A DNA stretch of 64,000 nt, from NCBI GenBank assembly GCA_052034005.1, contig JBPOJB010000033.1, positions 26,472-90,471 of the forward strand. The letters run 5' to 3'. The DNA is from JAAYDI01 sp052034005. GTDB lineage: Bacteria; Planctomycetota; Planctomycetia; Pirellulales; Pirellulaceae. A program made the position numbers and the translations under genes. The notes beneath the pieces were generated by a model. That model saw nothing but the letters and a program-made list of their open reading frames with translations, was not told the origin of the DNA and did no database searches. Positions 27,682 to 39,974 of this stretch are shown here, piece by piece. The stretch's first letter is position 1; each line of letters opens with the position of its first letter.

Positions 27682-27894
27682 ATGTCAGCAACCCGAATGC
27701 GGATGGCCAGTGAGGAGTATTATCGGCGTTTGAATGAACTGCGGGCGGAGATCGAGACGGTGCCCGCACAGCACCGCGCCGCGCTGCGCGCTGAGGCCGA
27801 CAGGGTACTGGCGCAACACGAGCAGATGCGTCGTACGTCCGACCGGGTCGACGAACTGTTGGCCGACCTGGAACTGATCGTGAAGTACACCTAG
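27682..27894 (+). CDS. Small helical protein of the chemosensory cluster (paralogue 1)
   Basis: A 70-residue, highly charged, probably all-helical protein. AAGGAGACAGAT before the ATG is a strong ribosome-binding site. Residues about 15-49 align with residues 17-51 of the protein at 28696, with about 14 of 35 identities (RL, LR, I, PA, R, L, AD, QH, Q). It lies between the receptor and cheW, so a role in receptor arrays or in modulating CheA/CheW is plausible. I know no named family for it. Confidence 0.75.
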   Translation: MSATRMRMASEEYYRRLNELRAEIETVPAQHRAALRAEADRVLAQHEQMRRTSDRVDELLADLELIVKYT

Positions 27895-28009
27895 CTCCAC
27901 CTGGCAGCCCGCCTGCGCGGACTCCGCCAACGCGACACCGAGGGCCGTTTCCAGGTCCAGGCTACGGATGACAACCCATCAACCATTAGAGAGTATTCGG
28001 AGTGATTCC

Positions 28010-28531
28010 ATGTCCACAGCTATGTGTGAACCAGAAGTTCAACAGCGCGATACCTCGAGCCACAGCGGCTCGATGCAACTGGTCAGTTTCAAACTGGGGG
28101 GCGAGACGTTCGGGATCGAGATCACCAAGATCCGGGAAATCATTCTGGTCGGGGAGATCACGCACGTTCCCGAAACACCCGCCTACATCAAGGGGCTGAT
28201 CAACCTGCGCAGCACGGTCATCCCCGTGATTGATCTGCGGGCACGATTCTCGCTGGCTGAGAGCGAGTTGACCGGGGAGAGCCGGATCATGGTGCTGCAC
28301 GTCGGCAACCGCACGATCGGCATCATGGTGGACTCGGTCAATGAAGTGCTGCGCGTGAACCGAGACCAGATTTCCCCAGCCCCGCCCACCGTGACCAGCT
28401 CGGGCAACGAGTACATGACCGGATTGGTGCGGTTGAAAGAGGACCTGCTGATCCTCCTGGACGTGGACCGGCTCTTCGGCGGCAGGGAGATCGAGGCCAT
28501 GACTGAGGCGGCCCTTGGCACCGGAAGGTAG
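28010..28531 (+). CDS. cheW: Chemotaxis coupling protein CheW
   Basis: A 173-residue CheW. A short polar N-terminus precedes the SH3-like fold: LVSFKLGGETFGIEI, KIREII, then YIKGLINLRSTVIPVIDLR and, after MVDSVNEVLRV, the GLVRLKEDLLILLDVDRLF strand. It links the receptor tip to CheA. I choose ATG 28010 because CGGAGTGATTCC precedes it; an ATG 42 bases further upstream lacks a site. The gene lies between the two small paralogous helical proteins. Confidence 0.94.
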   Translation: MSTAMCEPEVQQRDTSSHSGSMQLVSFKLGGETFGIEITKIREIILVGEITHVPETPAYIKGLINLRSTVIPVIDLRARFSLAESELTGESRIMVLHVGNRTIGIMVDSVNEVLRVNRDQISPAPPTVTSSGNEYMTGLVRLKEDLLILLDVDRLFGGREIEAMTEAALGTGR

Positions 28532-28547
28532 GCGCGAGGCAGAACGA

Positions 28548-28613
28548 GGGGGACAGTCCCCGTCTGTCCCCGCGGTCCCGCAGCGCACGACAGGGGGACA
28601 GTCCCCTTTTTTT
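28548..28613 (+). repeat. Pair of REP-like GGGGGACAGTCCCC palindromes, terminator-like
   Basis: Two identical copies of GGGGGACAGTCCCC (28548-28561 and 28593-28606) flank a C/G-rich spacer with two further GTCCC parts. The second copy runs into seven T (28607-28613), so it could also attenuate the transcript between cheW and the small gene at 28696. Related sequence occurs inside cheB and, decayed, inside cheA (30281-30305). Confidence 0.8.
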
Positions 28614-28695
28614 GCCCGCGATCACCGTACAGCCGCCGGTGCCTCGGCATCTGGAGACTCTTTTCATCCGTTCCCCACATGAGGAGGAGAGCGTC

Positions 28696-28884
28696 ATGTC
28701 TATCAATAGGAAAGCACCGACAGAGCCCGGCGAGAGCTTCCACACGAGGCTCCAGCGGCTCCGCATCAAGATCGACTCACTGCCGGCTGCCCAGCGGATC
28801 CATTTGATCGAGCTGGCCGACACCATTGCCCGGCAGCACCGGCAGTTGGAGCACAGGGTATCGCACAACCATGGCGTCGACTGA
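28696..28884 (+). CDS. Small helical protein of the chemosensory cluster (paralogue 2)
   Basis: A 62-residue charged helical protein, paralogous to the one at 27682 (about 40 per cent identity over 35 residues, around the LPAAQR and ADTIARQHRQL segments). The ATG at 28696 follows GAGGAGGAGAGCG, a very strong site. Its last 14 bases overlap the start of cheR, so the two are translationally coupled. Function unknown; the repeated presence next to cheW and cheR suggests a structural or regulatory part of this system. Confidence 0.72.
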   Translation: MSINRKAPTEPGESFHTRLQRLRIKIDSLPAAQRIHLIELADTIARQHRQLEHRVSHNHGVD

Positions 28885-29767
28885 ATCCACCGCGACAGCT
28901 GCGGAAACCATTGTCCCGTTGGCGCCGGTTGGCCGCTTGGCCGAGGTGACCGACGGCGAGTTGACCCGTTATGCGGAGCTGATCTATCAGCGCACCGGGA
29001 TTCGCATCTCGCCGCAGAAGAAATCGTTGCTGTCCAACCGCGTGCGGCGGCGCTTGAAAGAGACGGGTGCTCGCGGGTTCACCGAGTATTACGACCGCCT
29101 GCGGCGGCTCCCCCCGACCGACGCGGAGTGGGACGCGTTCCTGCAGGAGATCACCACCCACGAGACGTTCCTGTTTCGCGATGAGGGGCAGTGGGAGTGG
29201 TTTCGCAAGGAGTATCTTCCCAACTGCGCAGCCGAGGCCCGCGCGGGCAGCCGCCCACGGCGTCTGCGGATCTGGTCGGCGGCGTGCAGCACCGGCGACG
29301 AAGCCTTCACGGCCGCCTGCTGCATTGCCGACGGCCTGCCCAACCACACCGCGTGGCAGATCCGCATCTTGGGCACCGACATTGGAATCGGAGCGGTCCA
29401 GCAGGCGAAGAGGGCCCAGTTCGGCCAGCGGGCGATGCGGTTGGTGCCCGAATCGTACAAGAGGCGTTTTTTCCGCAAGGCCGCCACCGCCGATCAGTGG
29501 CAGGCATGCTCTGTGCTGACCGATTGGGTCACCTTCCGCCAGCACAATCTGCTCGACCGGATCCGCGAAGCTCCGTTCGACCTGGTATTTCTCAAAAACG
29601 TGCTGATCTACTTCGCTCCGGAGTCCAAGCGGCGGGTGATGGACAATGTGCGTGCGGCCATCTGCCCCGGTGGGCTGCTCGTGGCGGGGCCCGCCGAGGG
29701 CATTGGAGAGCTGGTCAAGGATTTCGCGCGTCTGCGGTCGTGGCTGTACCAACGGCCGCAGCAATGA
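28871..29767 (+). CDS. cheR: Chemotaxis protein methyltransferase CheR
   Basis: A 298-residue full-length CheR. N-terminal helical domain (about 25-95, with YQRTGIRISPQKKSLL), then the SAM-binding domain with SAACSTGDEAFTAA, LGTDIG and FLKNVLIYFAPESKRR. The usual GEEPY of the SAM loop reads GDEAF here, a conservative deviation. It methylates receptor glutamates using S-adenosylmethionine. The start overlaps the end of the small gene before it, and it ends 12 bases before cheA. Confidence 0.93.
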   Translation: MASTESTATAAETIVPLAPVGRLAEVTDGELTRYAELIYQRTGIRISPQKKSLLSNRVRRRLKETGARGFTEYYDRLRRLPPTDAEWDAFLQEITTHETFLFRDEGQWEWFRKEYLPNCAAEARAGSRPRRLRIWSAACSTGDEAFTAACCIADGLPNHTAWQIRILGTDIGIGAVQQAKRAQFGQRAMRLVPESYKRRFFRKAATADQWQACSVLTDWVTFRQHNLLDRIREAPFDLVFLKNVLIYFAPESKRRVMDNVRAAICPGGLLVAGPAEGIGELVKDFARLRSWLYQRPQQ

Positions 29768-29779
29768 AAGGAGATGGTG

Positions 29780-32629
29780 ATGAGCGAAGCGCGGTCGGAC
29801 ACCCGGAACGAACTGTTGGACAGCCTGCTGAGCGACTTTCTCGATGAGTCGGATCAGCTTCTCACCCAGCTCAACACGAACCTGCTGCAACTGGACGAAT
29901 GGGTGCAGACGCTCGACGAAGATCATCATCAGCCGTGCGATGAAGGTCTGATGAACGAGATGTTCCGCGCGGCCCACAGCCTCAAGGGCCTATCGGCCAT
30001 GCTCGGGCTGACGGACATCAACCACCTGACTCACAAGATCGAGAACGTCTTCGACGCGGCGCGCCACGGCCAGTTGACCGTCACCCGCGACGTGACCGAG
30101 CTGATGTTCATGGGGTTCGATCAATTGACCGCCATGGTCGGCCTGTTGAAAGAGCCAGGCGGCGAGCCGGTGGACTGCGACGCCGTTCTGGAGGCGATCC
30201 GCCGGCTGCTCCAGGCGGCAGGCGCAGAGAAGGAGCTTTCGACCCAGGCCGACGCGGAGCGCGCCCTGGGCGCTGAAAGAGGGGACAGTCGCCGCTTGCC
30301 GTCCCGGGCCGCGGATGCCGTTTCCAGCACCGCAGAACAACTCGACCCGCTGGAGGGGATTAAGGATGAAAGCGACATCCCTGACAAGTACCTGTCCATG
30401 TTCGTCGACGAAGCTGACGCGTCGCTGGACGCCTTGGCCGGCGGACTGCTGGCGATGGAGGGGGGCGCCGGCGACTTGAAAGACCTGCTGGGCAGCGCCC
30501 ACAAGATCAAAGGTTCGGCCGCATCGGTCGGCTTGAACCGCGCCGCCAAGCTGGCGCACCTGATGGAGAGTCTGATTGAGAACGTGGCGGCGACCGACAG
30601 CTCGCTCTCGCCTCAGACAACCGACGTCCTACTCAAGTGCACGGATGAGCTGCGCCAGCATGTGGCCGATCTGAGACGCGGCGGACATGCGGCCGACCAC
30701 TTCGGGTCGCTGGCCCGCGAGCTGCTTGCCGCACGATCGCCACTTCGGGCTCCGGACAAGGCCGAACAGTCCGAGCCCGCCGCGCAGCGCCCGAATCCAG
30801 ACGCTCGGACGGCGGCCGGGCACACGACGTACGCCGGCGAGGTCACGTTCAAACCGGGGCTGCCCGCTGCCGGCCTGAAGGCTCAATTGATCTACGAGAA
30901 GCTCATGAAACTGGGCAGCGTGCATGATTGTCAGCCGCCCCCTGAGCAGCTCGACGCCATCGAACAATTGGACTGCTTCCGCTTCCGAGTCACGACGGAC
31001 CAATCGGCCGAAGCCGTGGCCACCCAGGTGCGCGTCGGCGGGGTGCTCCGGGTCCGGTTGGAACCGGTGGCCGCTCAGCCGGGTGAGCAATCGGCACAGG
31101 CCGACCTGGCGGCCGCCCAGTCTGCCGGTCCGCCGCTCTCTTCCACGTCCGAAGCGCCGCGATCGCTTTCGGAAGCCAACCCGCGCGCAGTCACAACCGG
31201 CCAGCGTCCTGTGGAGACTGTGCGGGTGGACACCGATCGGCTGGATCAACTGATGGACCTGGCCGGCCAACTGGTGATCAACAGAGCGCAATTCACGCAG
31301 ATCGGCGCTCGGCTCAAGGCCGTGGCCGACTGTAATCAGGCCGTGCGCGCACTCGACAGGCTGTCCGGCGCTCTGGACAAGCTCGGCGAGCACCCGTCGG
31401 CCGGTCACGGCACGCTCCGCTGGGACGGCCAGCACCTTGCGACGGAGCTGGAGTCGGTGCGCGGCCAGGTCCGCCGACTCCGACACGACCTGGAGCCCAT
31501 TCGCCAGGAGGTCCGGATCTTGAGCCGGGCGCGCGAGGTCGCGCGCGAATTGTCCGAGGCCGTCCATCAGCTCGGTCGCGTCAGCGACGGCATCCAGAAG
31601 GGTGTCATGGACATCCGCATGGTACCTATCGGCCCGCTGTTCGCCCGCTTTCAACGGGTGATTCGGGACATCTCGCGCGCCAGCGGGAAACAGGTCCGGC
31701 TGGAGGTCGCAGGCGAGAAGACCGAACTGGACAAGCGCATGATCGACGAGCTGGGGGATCCGCTGGTCCACCTGGTTCGCAACTCGGCCGATCACGGCAT
31801 CGAGCCACCCGAGGCGCGCGAAGCCGCGGGGAAGCCTCGCCAGGGCACCGTCACGTTGGACGCATCCCACCGCGGCAACAGCATCGTGATCGAGGTCCGC
31901 GACGACGGCAAGGGACTGGATGCCGGTCGTATCCTCCGCAAAGCCCTGGACAAGGGCCTGATCAGCGAAGTCGAGGCCCAGCACATGACCCCGTCCCAGA
32001 TCTACCAGTTGATCTGGAAGCCGGGGCTGAGCACCGCCGAGAAGGTGACTGACGTCTCGGGCCGCGGCATGGGCATGGACATCGTCAAGACGAAAATCGA
32101 GGAACTCAGCGGCACCCTCGAAATCTCCAGCGAGCCGGGCAGGGGGACCACGATCACGATCAAGCTCCCGTTGACGTTGGCTATCCTGCCTTCGCTGATG
32201 GTCGACATTGCCGGCGGCATGTTCGCGATGCCCATGGAGGCGGTGACGGAAATCGTCAGCGTCGCCCGCAACGGCGTTCGCACGGTGCATGGGCGACCCA
32301 TGGCCACCGTGCGCGGGCGGGTGATCTCCCTGGTGGAGCTCGGCGATCTGCTGAGCTTCCACTGCGGCGGCTGCGACGATGCCCAGACCCGCCTCACCAC
32401 GGAAACCACGCTGGTCATCGTGAGCGACGGTGGCCGGGAAGTCGGCCTGGCCGTCGACCGCGTCATCGGCGAAGAAGACGTGGTGATCAAATCGATTGCC
32501 GACAATTACGAGAATATCCGAGGTATCGCGGGCGCCAGCATTCTGGGGGATGGCCGCGTGGCGCTGATCCTCGACATCCCGGCTTTGATTGCAACGCTTT
32601 CCGAGAGAGCCGCTCACGTAACCCGTTGA
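29780..32629 (+). CDS. cheA: Chemotaxis histidine kinase CheA with two Hpt domains
   Basis: A 949-residue CheA. Two phosphotransfer domains: the first with His66 (FRAAHSLKG), the second with His241 (GSAHKIKG). A P2-like segment (about 345-430), the dimerisation helices (about 470-600), the ATPase domain with HLVRNSADHGIE, DDGKGL, GLST and GRGMGMDIV, and a C-terminal CheW-like domain (about 795-945). It autophosphorylates and passes phosphate to CheY/CheB. AAAGGAG supports ATG 29780 over 29774. The linker between the Hpt domains (about 166-178) is encoded by a decayed GGGGAC palindrome. Confidence 0.95.
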   Translation: MSEARSDTRNELLDSLLSDFLDESDQLLTQLNTNLLQLDEWVQTLDEDHHQPCDEGLMNEMFRAAHSLKGLSAMLGLTDINHLTHKIENVFDAARHGQLTVTRDVTELMFMGFDQLTAMVGLLKEPGGEPVDCDAVLEAIRRLLQAAGAEKELSTQADAERALGAERGDSRRLPSRAADAVSSTAEQLDPLEGIKDESDIPDKYLSMFVDEADASLDALAGGLLAMEGGAGDLKDLLGSAHKIKGSAASVGLNRAAKLAHLMESLIENVAATDSSLSPQTTDVLLKCTDELRQHVADLRRGGHAADHFGSLARELLAARSPLRAPDKAEQSEPAAQRPNPDARTAAGHTTYAGEVTFKPGLPAAGLKAQLIYEKLMKLGSVHDCQPPPEQLDAIEQLDCFRFRVTTDQSAEAVATQVRVGGVLRVRLEPVAAQPGEQSAQADLAAAQSAGPPLSSTSEAPRSLSEANPRAVTTGQRPVETVRVDTDRLDQLMDLAGQLVINRAQFTQIGARLKAVADCNQAVRALDRLSGALDKLGEHPSAGHGTLRWDGQHLATELESVRGQVRRLRHDLEPIRQEVRILSRAREVARELSEAVHQLGRVSDGIQKGVMDIRMVPIGPLFARFQRVIRDISRASGKQVRLEVAGEKTELDKRMIDELGDPLVHLVRNSADHGIEPPEAREAAGKPRQGTVTLDASHRGNSIVIEVRDDGKGLDAGRILRKALDKGLISEVEAQHMTPSQIYQLIWKPGLSTAEKVTDVSGRGMGMDIVKTKIEELSGTLEISSEPGRGTTITIKLPLTLAILPSLMVDIAGGMFAMPMEAVTEIVSVARNGVRTVHGRPMATVRGRVISLVELGDLLSFHCGGCDDAQTRLTTETTLVIVSDGGREVGLAVDRVIGEEDVVIKSIADNYENIRGIAGASILGDGRVALILDIPALIATLSERAAHVTR

Positions 32630-32640
32630 GGAGAACCACG

Positions 32641-33258
32641 ATGACTGGACTCGATCATGGCAACGATGGAGCGCTCGATGCCCTTTATGGACTCTTTGCA
32701 TCGGCCACGCACGACGCCTCGGCGGCCATGTGCCGTTGGACCAACGGGCTGATCACCGTCACGCTCGACCAGGTGCGCGAGATTCCTCTGGAGGAGGTCA
32801 GCACCGCGCTGGAAATCGGCGACGACCTGCTGACGATGGTGGTCCTGACCATCAGCGGAGAGGTGGGTGGGAACCTGATCCTCCTGTTCGACGAACTCAA
32901 CGGGCGGCAACTGGCGGGCTCGCTGCTGGGGCGCCGCCCGGGGACGGAACCCGAATGGAGCGAGCTGGAGAAATCGGCGTTGACCGAGACCGGCAACATC
33001 CTGGGCTGTGCCTACATCAATGCGCTCACCCGGCTGATCGGCGCCGACCTGATGCCTTCGGCCCCTTATTTCATTCAGGATTACGGCGCGAGCGTTGTCC
33101 AACAGGCCGTGATGACGCAAGCCCTCACCAGCGACCGCCTGTTGCTCTGCCAGATCGCATTTCGCCGCCAGGCGCAAGAACTCGACTGGCGCGTCGTGTT
33201 CGTTCCCACGCAGGGAATGCAGGCGGCCATGCAGCGGTCCCTCCACGCCGCTCTGTAG
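32641..33258 (+). CDS. cheC: CheC-like chemotaxis phosphatase
   Basis: A 205-residue CheC/CheX/FliY-fold protein. One catalytic motif is intact: Ser112, Glu116, Asn119 and Pro142 fit the S-x3-E-x2-N-x22-P pattern. The matching motif in the N-terminal half (around SATHDASAAM) is degenerate, so there is probably one active site. It should dephosphorylate CheY-P and may bind CheD, whose gene follows 44 bases later. ATG 32641 has GAGGAGA upstream. Confidence 0.82.
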   Translation: MTGLDHGNDGALDALYGLFASATHDASAAMCRWTNGLITVTLDQVREIPLEEVSTALEIGDDLLTMVVLTISGEVGGNLILLFDELNGRQLAGSLLGRRPGTEPEWSELEKSALTETGNILGCAYINALTRLIGADLMPSAPYFIQDYGASVVQQAVMTQALTSDRLLLCQIAFRRQAQELDWRVVFVPTQGMQAAMQRSLHAAL

Positions 33259-33302
33259 CAGCAGGAAATCTCACCAACCACACGCGCTTCGGGCGACACA
33301 GC

Positions 33303-33794
33303 ATGAACATTCCGACAACGAACAGTGCCGGGAAGGAGATCCTGGTTGGCATGGGACAGATCGCCGCCGGAGCGGCGCCGCAGCGAATGAAGGTGATCCT
33401 CGGGTCCTGCATCGGCCTGGTCCTCTATCACCCCGCGCGTCAGGCGGGCATCATGGCGCACATCGTCCTGCCTGAGTCAGCCGGCCGCGACAGCACTCCG
33501 GGCAAGTTCGCCGATACGGCCGTCCCGCAGATGCTGTCGGTGCTGCGGGAACGGGGTCTGCCGACCGGCGGCCTGATGGCCAAACTGGCCGGCGGCGCCA
33601 ACATGTTCAACGGCTCCGGCCCGTTGCAGATCGGAAATGCCAATGCCGTGGCCGTGGCCGCCGCCTTGAAAAAGGCCGGCATCCGCGTGGCCGGACAGGA
33701 CCTCGGCGGCACGCGCGGACGCCGCGTTGAATTCGACTGCGCCAGCGGCGAAATGACCGTCCAGATCGCCGGCCAGCCGGCACGAACGTTATGA
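33303..33794 (+). CDS. cheD: Chemoreceptor glutamine deamidase CheD
   Basis: A 163-residue CheD with catalytic Cys36 in LGSCIGLVLY and His53 in MAHIVLP, plus the family motif KLAGGANMF. It deamidates receptor glutamines and in other bacteria is regulated by CheC, its neighbour here. The ATG at 33303 is chosen because the CheD fold begins there; the frame upstream runs through cheC and is not used. No strong ribosome-binding site. Confidence 0.94.
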   Translation: MNIPTTNSAGKEILVGMGQIAAGAAPQRMKVILGSCIGLVLYHPARQAGIMAHIVLPESAGRDSTPGKFADTAVPQMLSVLRERGLPTGGLMAKLAGGANMFNGSGPLQIGNANAVAVAAALKKAGIRVAGQDLGGTRGRRVEFDCASGEMTVQIAGQPARTL

Positions 33795-33846
33795 AACAAG
33801 ATCTCAACCTGCCTTTGACCACCACGCGAACCCGGAGATGCGAACG

Positions 33847-34221
33847 ATGCCTCGGACTCTGCTTGTTGCCGATGACGCCCTGATCATCCGGCAGATCATC
33901 AAGGACATGGCGACCAACGCCGGCTGGACAGTGGTCGGCGAGGCCGCCAACGGCCAGGAGGCGATCGACCGTTATCGCGAGCTGCGGCCCGACGCGGTCA
34001 CCTTGGACCTCATCATGCCTGAGCATGACGGACTGCACGCTCTACACGGCATCATGGAATTTGATCCCCAGGCGAAGGTGCTCCTGGTGAGCGCCCTAGA
34101 GCAGCGCGGCGTGCTGAAAGACGCGTTCAAGGCCGGTGCCGCCGATTTCGTCTCGAAGCCGTTCGACAAGGAGAACCTCCAGGCCACGTTGGCCCAGTTG
34201 CTCCCCGAAGCCAGCCATTGA
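33847..34221 (+). CDS. CheY-like response regulator
   Basis: A 124-residue single receiver domain: Asp9-Asp10, phosphoacceptor Asp54 (VTLDLIMPEHDG), Ser in the LLVSALEQ strand and Lys in FVSKPFDKENL. It resembles the CheY proteins of Gram-positive and spirochaete type that pair with CheC/CheX phosphatases, and the CheX gene follows. GGAG at the right distance supports ATG 33847 over ATG 33838. Confidence 0.9.
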   Translation: MPRTLLVADDALIIRQIIKDMATNAGWTVVGEAANGQEAIDRYRELRPDAVTLDLIMPEHDGLHALHGIMEFDPQAKVLLVSALEQRGVLKDAFKAGAADFVSKPFDKENLQATLAQLLPEASH

Positions 34222-34256
34222 CGTCAGCAACACGCACGCAAGCCGAGTCGAGTCCC

Positions 34257-34727
34257 ATGAAAGTCGAATACATCAACCCGTTCCTCGCGTCCACGATCAC
34301 CGCATTCGACACGTTGCTCAAGTGTGCTTTGTCGCGGGGGACGCCCTATGTGAAGACCGGCTCGCAGTCGTCGCACGACGTGAGCGGCATCATTGGCCTT
34401 TCCGGAAAAGCCATCGGGACCGTCGTCGTCGGCCTGAGCCGGGAAGCTGCGCTGAAGGTCGCGGAAGTCATGCTCCAGGAGCGGCCCCCGGAGATCAACA
34501 GCGATGTGGTCGACGCGGTGGGCGAGCTGGCCAACATCATCGCCGGCCGCGCCAAGTCGCAACTGGAGCACTTGAACTTGAGCGTAAGCCTTCCCTCGGT
34601 TATCACCGGCAAGTGCCATTGCATCCAGTTCCCCACCAAGGTCACTCCGATTTGCATCCCCTTCGATTCGGAGTGGGGGTCGATCACCGTCGAGGTCGGA
34701 CTGTCCGAGCCGCTTGGGTCGCCTTAG
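34257..34727 (+). CDS. cheX: CheX-like chemotaxis phosphatase
   Basis: A 156-residue protein starting MKVEYINPFLASTITAF, the classical CheX opening. The single active-site helix has Asp86, Glu90 and Asn93 (D-x3-E-x2-N in AVGELANIIAG). It is expected to dephosphorylate CheY-P as a dimer. It directly follows a cheY-like gene, and a CheC-like phosphatase lies 1 kb upstream, so the cluster has two phosphatases of this fold. The ribosome-binding site is weak. Confidence 0.88.
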   Translation: MKVEYINPFLASTITAFDTLLKCALSRGTPYVKTGSQSSHDVSGIIGLSGKAIGTVVVGLSREAALKVAEVMLQERPPEINSDVVDAVGELANIIAGRAKSQLEHLNLSVSLPSVITGKCHCIQFPTKVTPICIPFDSEWGSITVEVGLSEPLGSP

Positions 34728-34737
34728 AGAGCCCCAC

Positions 34738-38739
<4,002 letters not shown>

Positions 38740-38852
38740 GTCGAGTCCCAAGATTCACCCCCAAAACGGGAGACACAGGTAAGGGGTGCACCGAGCGATG
38801 GCGGTGATTGTCACTGATCCCTCCAGGCCCCCAACTTCTGTGTGAACACACT

Positions 38853-39215
38853 ATGAACACCGACCTGATCTACTCCTCTTTTGGTGCCGACGCTGATCTC
38901 GGCGAGCTGGTCGAGATGTTCGTCCAGGAGATGCCCGATCGAATCAGCGCCCTGGAAGCCCAGGCGCAGAGCCGCGACTGGGCACAGTTGACGCGGACGG
39001 CCCATCAACTCAAAGGGGCGTCCGGCAGCTACGGGTTCCACGACTTAACGCCCGTGGCCGCCCGGCTCGAACAGGCCGCCAAAGCCGGCCGGCAGGAGGA
39101 GCAGCAGATCCTCGCTGCGCTCGCCGATTTGCTGGAACTCTGCCGCCGCGTCCGCGCCGGCGCGCCACCGGCCGGAGACGACCCGCGCGCCGTCCCACGG
39201 AGCGAACGGACATGA
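38853..39215 (+). CDS. Stand-alone Hpt phosphotransfer protein
   Basis: A 120-residue protein with one Hpt domain, phosphoacceptor His51 in TAHQLKGASGSYGF. It should shuttle phosphate from the receiver of the hybrid kinase encoded 113 bases upstream to a response regulator, most simply the one at 39333. The C-terminal 20 residues are Pro/Arg-rich. The stop overlaps the start of a truncated REC frame by four bases (ATGA). Confidence 0.88.
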   Translation: MNTDLIYSSFGADADLGELVEMFVQEMPDRISALEAQAQSRDWAQLTRTAHQLKGASGSYGFHDLTPVAARLEQAAKAGRQEEQQILAALADLLELCRRVRAGAPPAGDDPRAVPRSERT

Positions 39216-39379
39216 GCTGCCGCCAGACCATCCTGCATGTCGATGACGAGCCGATCGATGCAGCCCTTCGGGCCGTTCATTCGATGGAGGCTCGCATACC
39301 GCCTGAATCTCCCAGTCACAGGAGTCCCTGCCATGACCGACCCATTCGACAAGAAGACCAGGCTTTTGCTCGTCGATGA
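39212..39379 (+). pseudogene. Truncated receiver-domain remnant
   Basis: An ATG at 39212, coupled to the Hpt stop, opens a frame that begins SCRQTILHVDDEPIDAALRA, the first strand and acidic pair of a receiver domain. It then loses similarity and stops at 39379 after 55 codons, inside the next gene. It lacks the phosphoacceptor Asp and Lys. It looks like the 5' end of a response-regulator gene whose remainder was deleted, leaving the neighbour at 39333 in place. Confidence 0.55.
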
Positions 39380-39794
39380 CGACCCGAGCATGGTCCGGCT
39401 GCTGGCCAAGATCATCGACCGCTCGTTTGGAGGTCGCATGGAAATGCAGTCTTTGACCGACCCGGCCGCCGCGCGGGATGCCATCGAGCGGGGACTCTTC
39501 GACATCCTCGTTACGGACCTGGAGATGCCCGGGATCAACGGCCTGGGGCTGCTCCGCCGCGCCAAGCGGCGGAACGCGCTGACCCAAGTCCTGTTTGTCA
39601 CGGGCCAGTCGACGCTCGATTCGCTGACCGACGCGTTGGAGTTGGGGGCCACCGACTATCTGCTGAAGCCTCTGGACCAAGCCGAGCTGGTCGAGCTTCT
39701 CGAACAGGCCGAGAGGCGGGTCCAACGCTGGCGGCACGCATTGGCGGGCACGTTCCAAGCCCGCGCAAACCGCGTGCCCGCCGCGGTGGGCTAA
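39333..39794 (+). CDS. Response regulator, receiver domain with short tail
   Basis: A 153-residue protein. The receiver domain (about 9-130) has the Asp15-Asp17 acidic patch, phosphoacceptor Asp62 (LVTDLEMPGINGL), Thr in LFVTGQS and Lys in YLLKPLDQ. About 25 residues follow with no output domain. CAGGAGTCCCTGCC precedes ATG 39333, which is preferred over earlier in-frame starts. It is probably the terminal acceptor of the hybrid kinase-Hpt relay. It ends the plus-strand cluster just before a strong hairpin. Confidence 0.88.
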   Translation: MTDPFDKKTRLLLVDDDPSMVRLLAKIIDRSFGGRMEMQSLTDPAAARDAIERGLFDILVTDLEMPGINGLGLLRRAKRRNALTQVLFVTGQSTLDSLTDALELGATDYLLKPLDQAELVELLEQAERRVQRWRHALAGTFQARANRVPAAVG

Positions 39795-39854
39795 ATGCCT
39801 GTGCGCGATTCGTCATTCTCATCCATGATGGTCGAATCGCGCACGATCATTTAG
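39791..39854. terminator. Long inverted repeat between convergent genes
   Basis: CTAAATG (39791-39797) pairs with CATTTAG (39848-39854), and TGCGCGATTCG (39802-39812) pairs with CGAATCGCGCA (39833-39843). It overlaps the stop of the response regulator and faces the minus-strand gene that ends at 39975. It probably ends transcription from one or both sides. There is no good T-run. Confidence 0.65.
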
Positions 39855-39974
39855 AGAACAGAGCCACGGATCGCCACTGGCCCGCAATTGCCCGCAAGCG
39901 GTGCGGGTAGTCAACGAACCTGGTGCTGTCCGGCCCGGGAGGAGAGCGGCCCGATCGTCGGGGCGAGCATCATT

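Noticed and set aside
32730..33302. An N-terminal extension of cheD running through cheC
   Set aside because: CheD similarity begins at the ATG at 33303; the upstream residues are a shadow of cheC in another frame.
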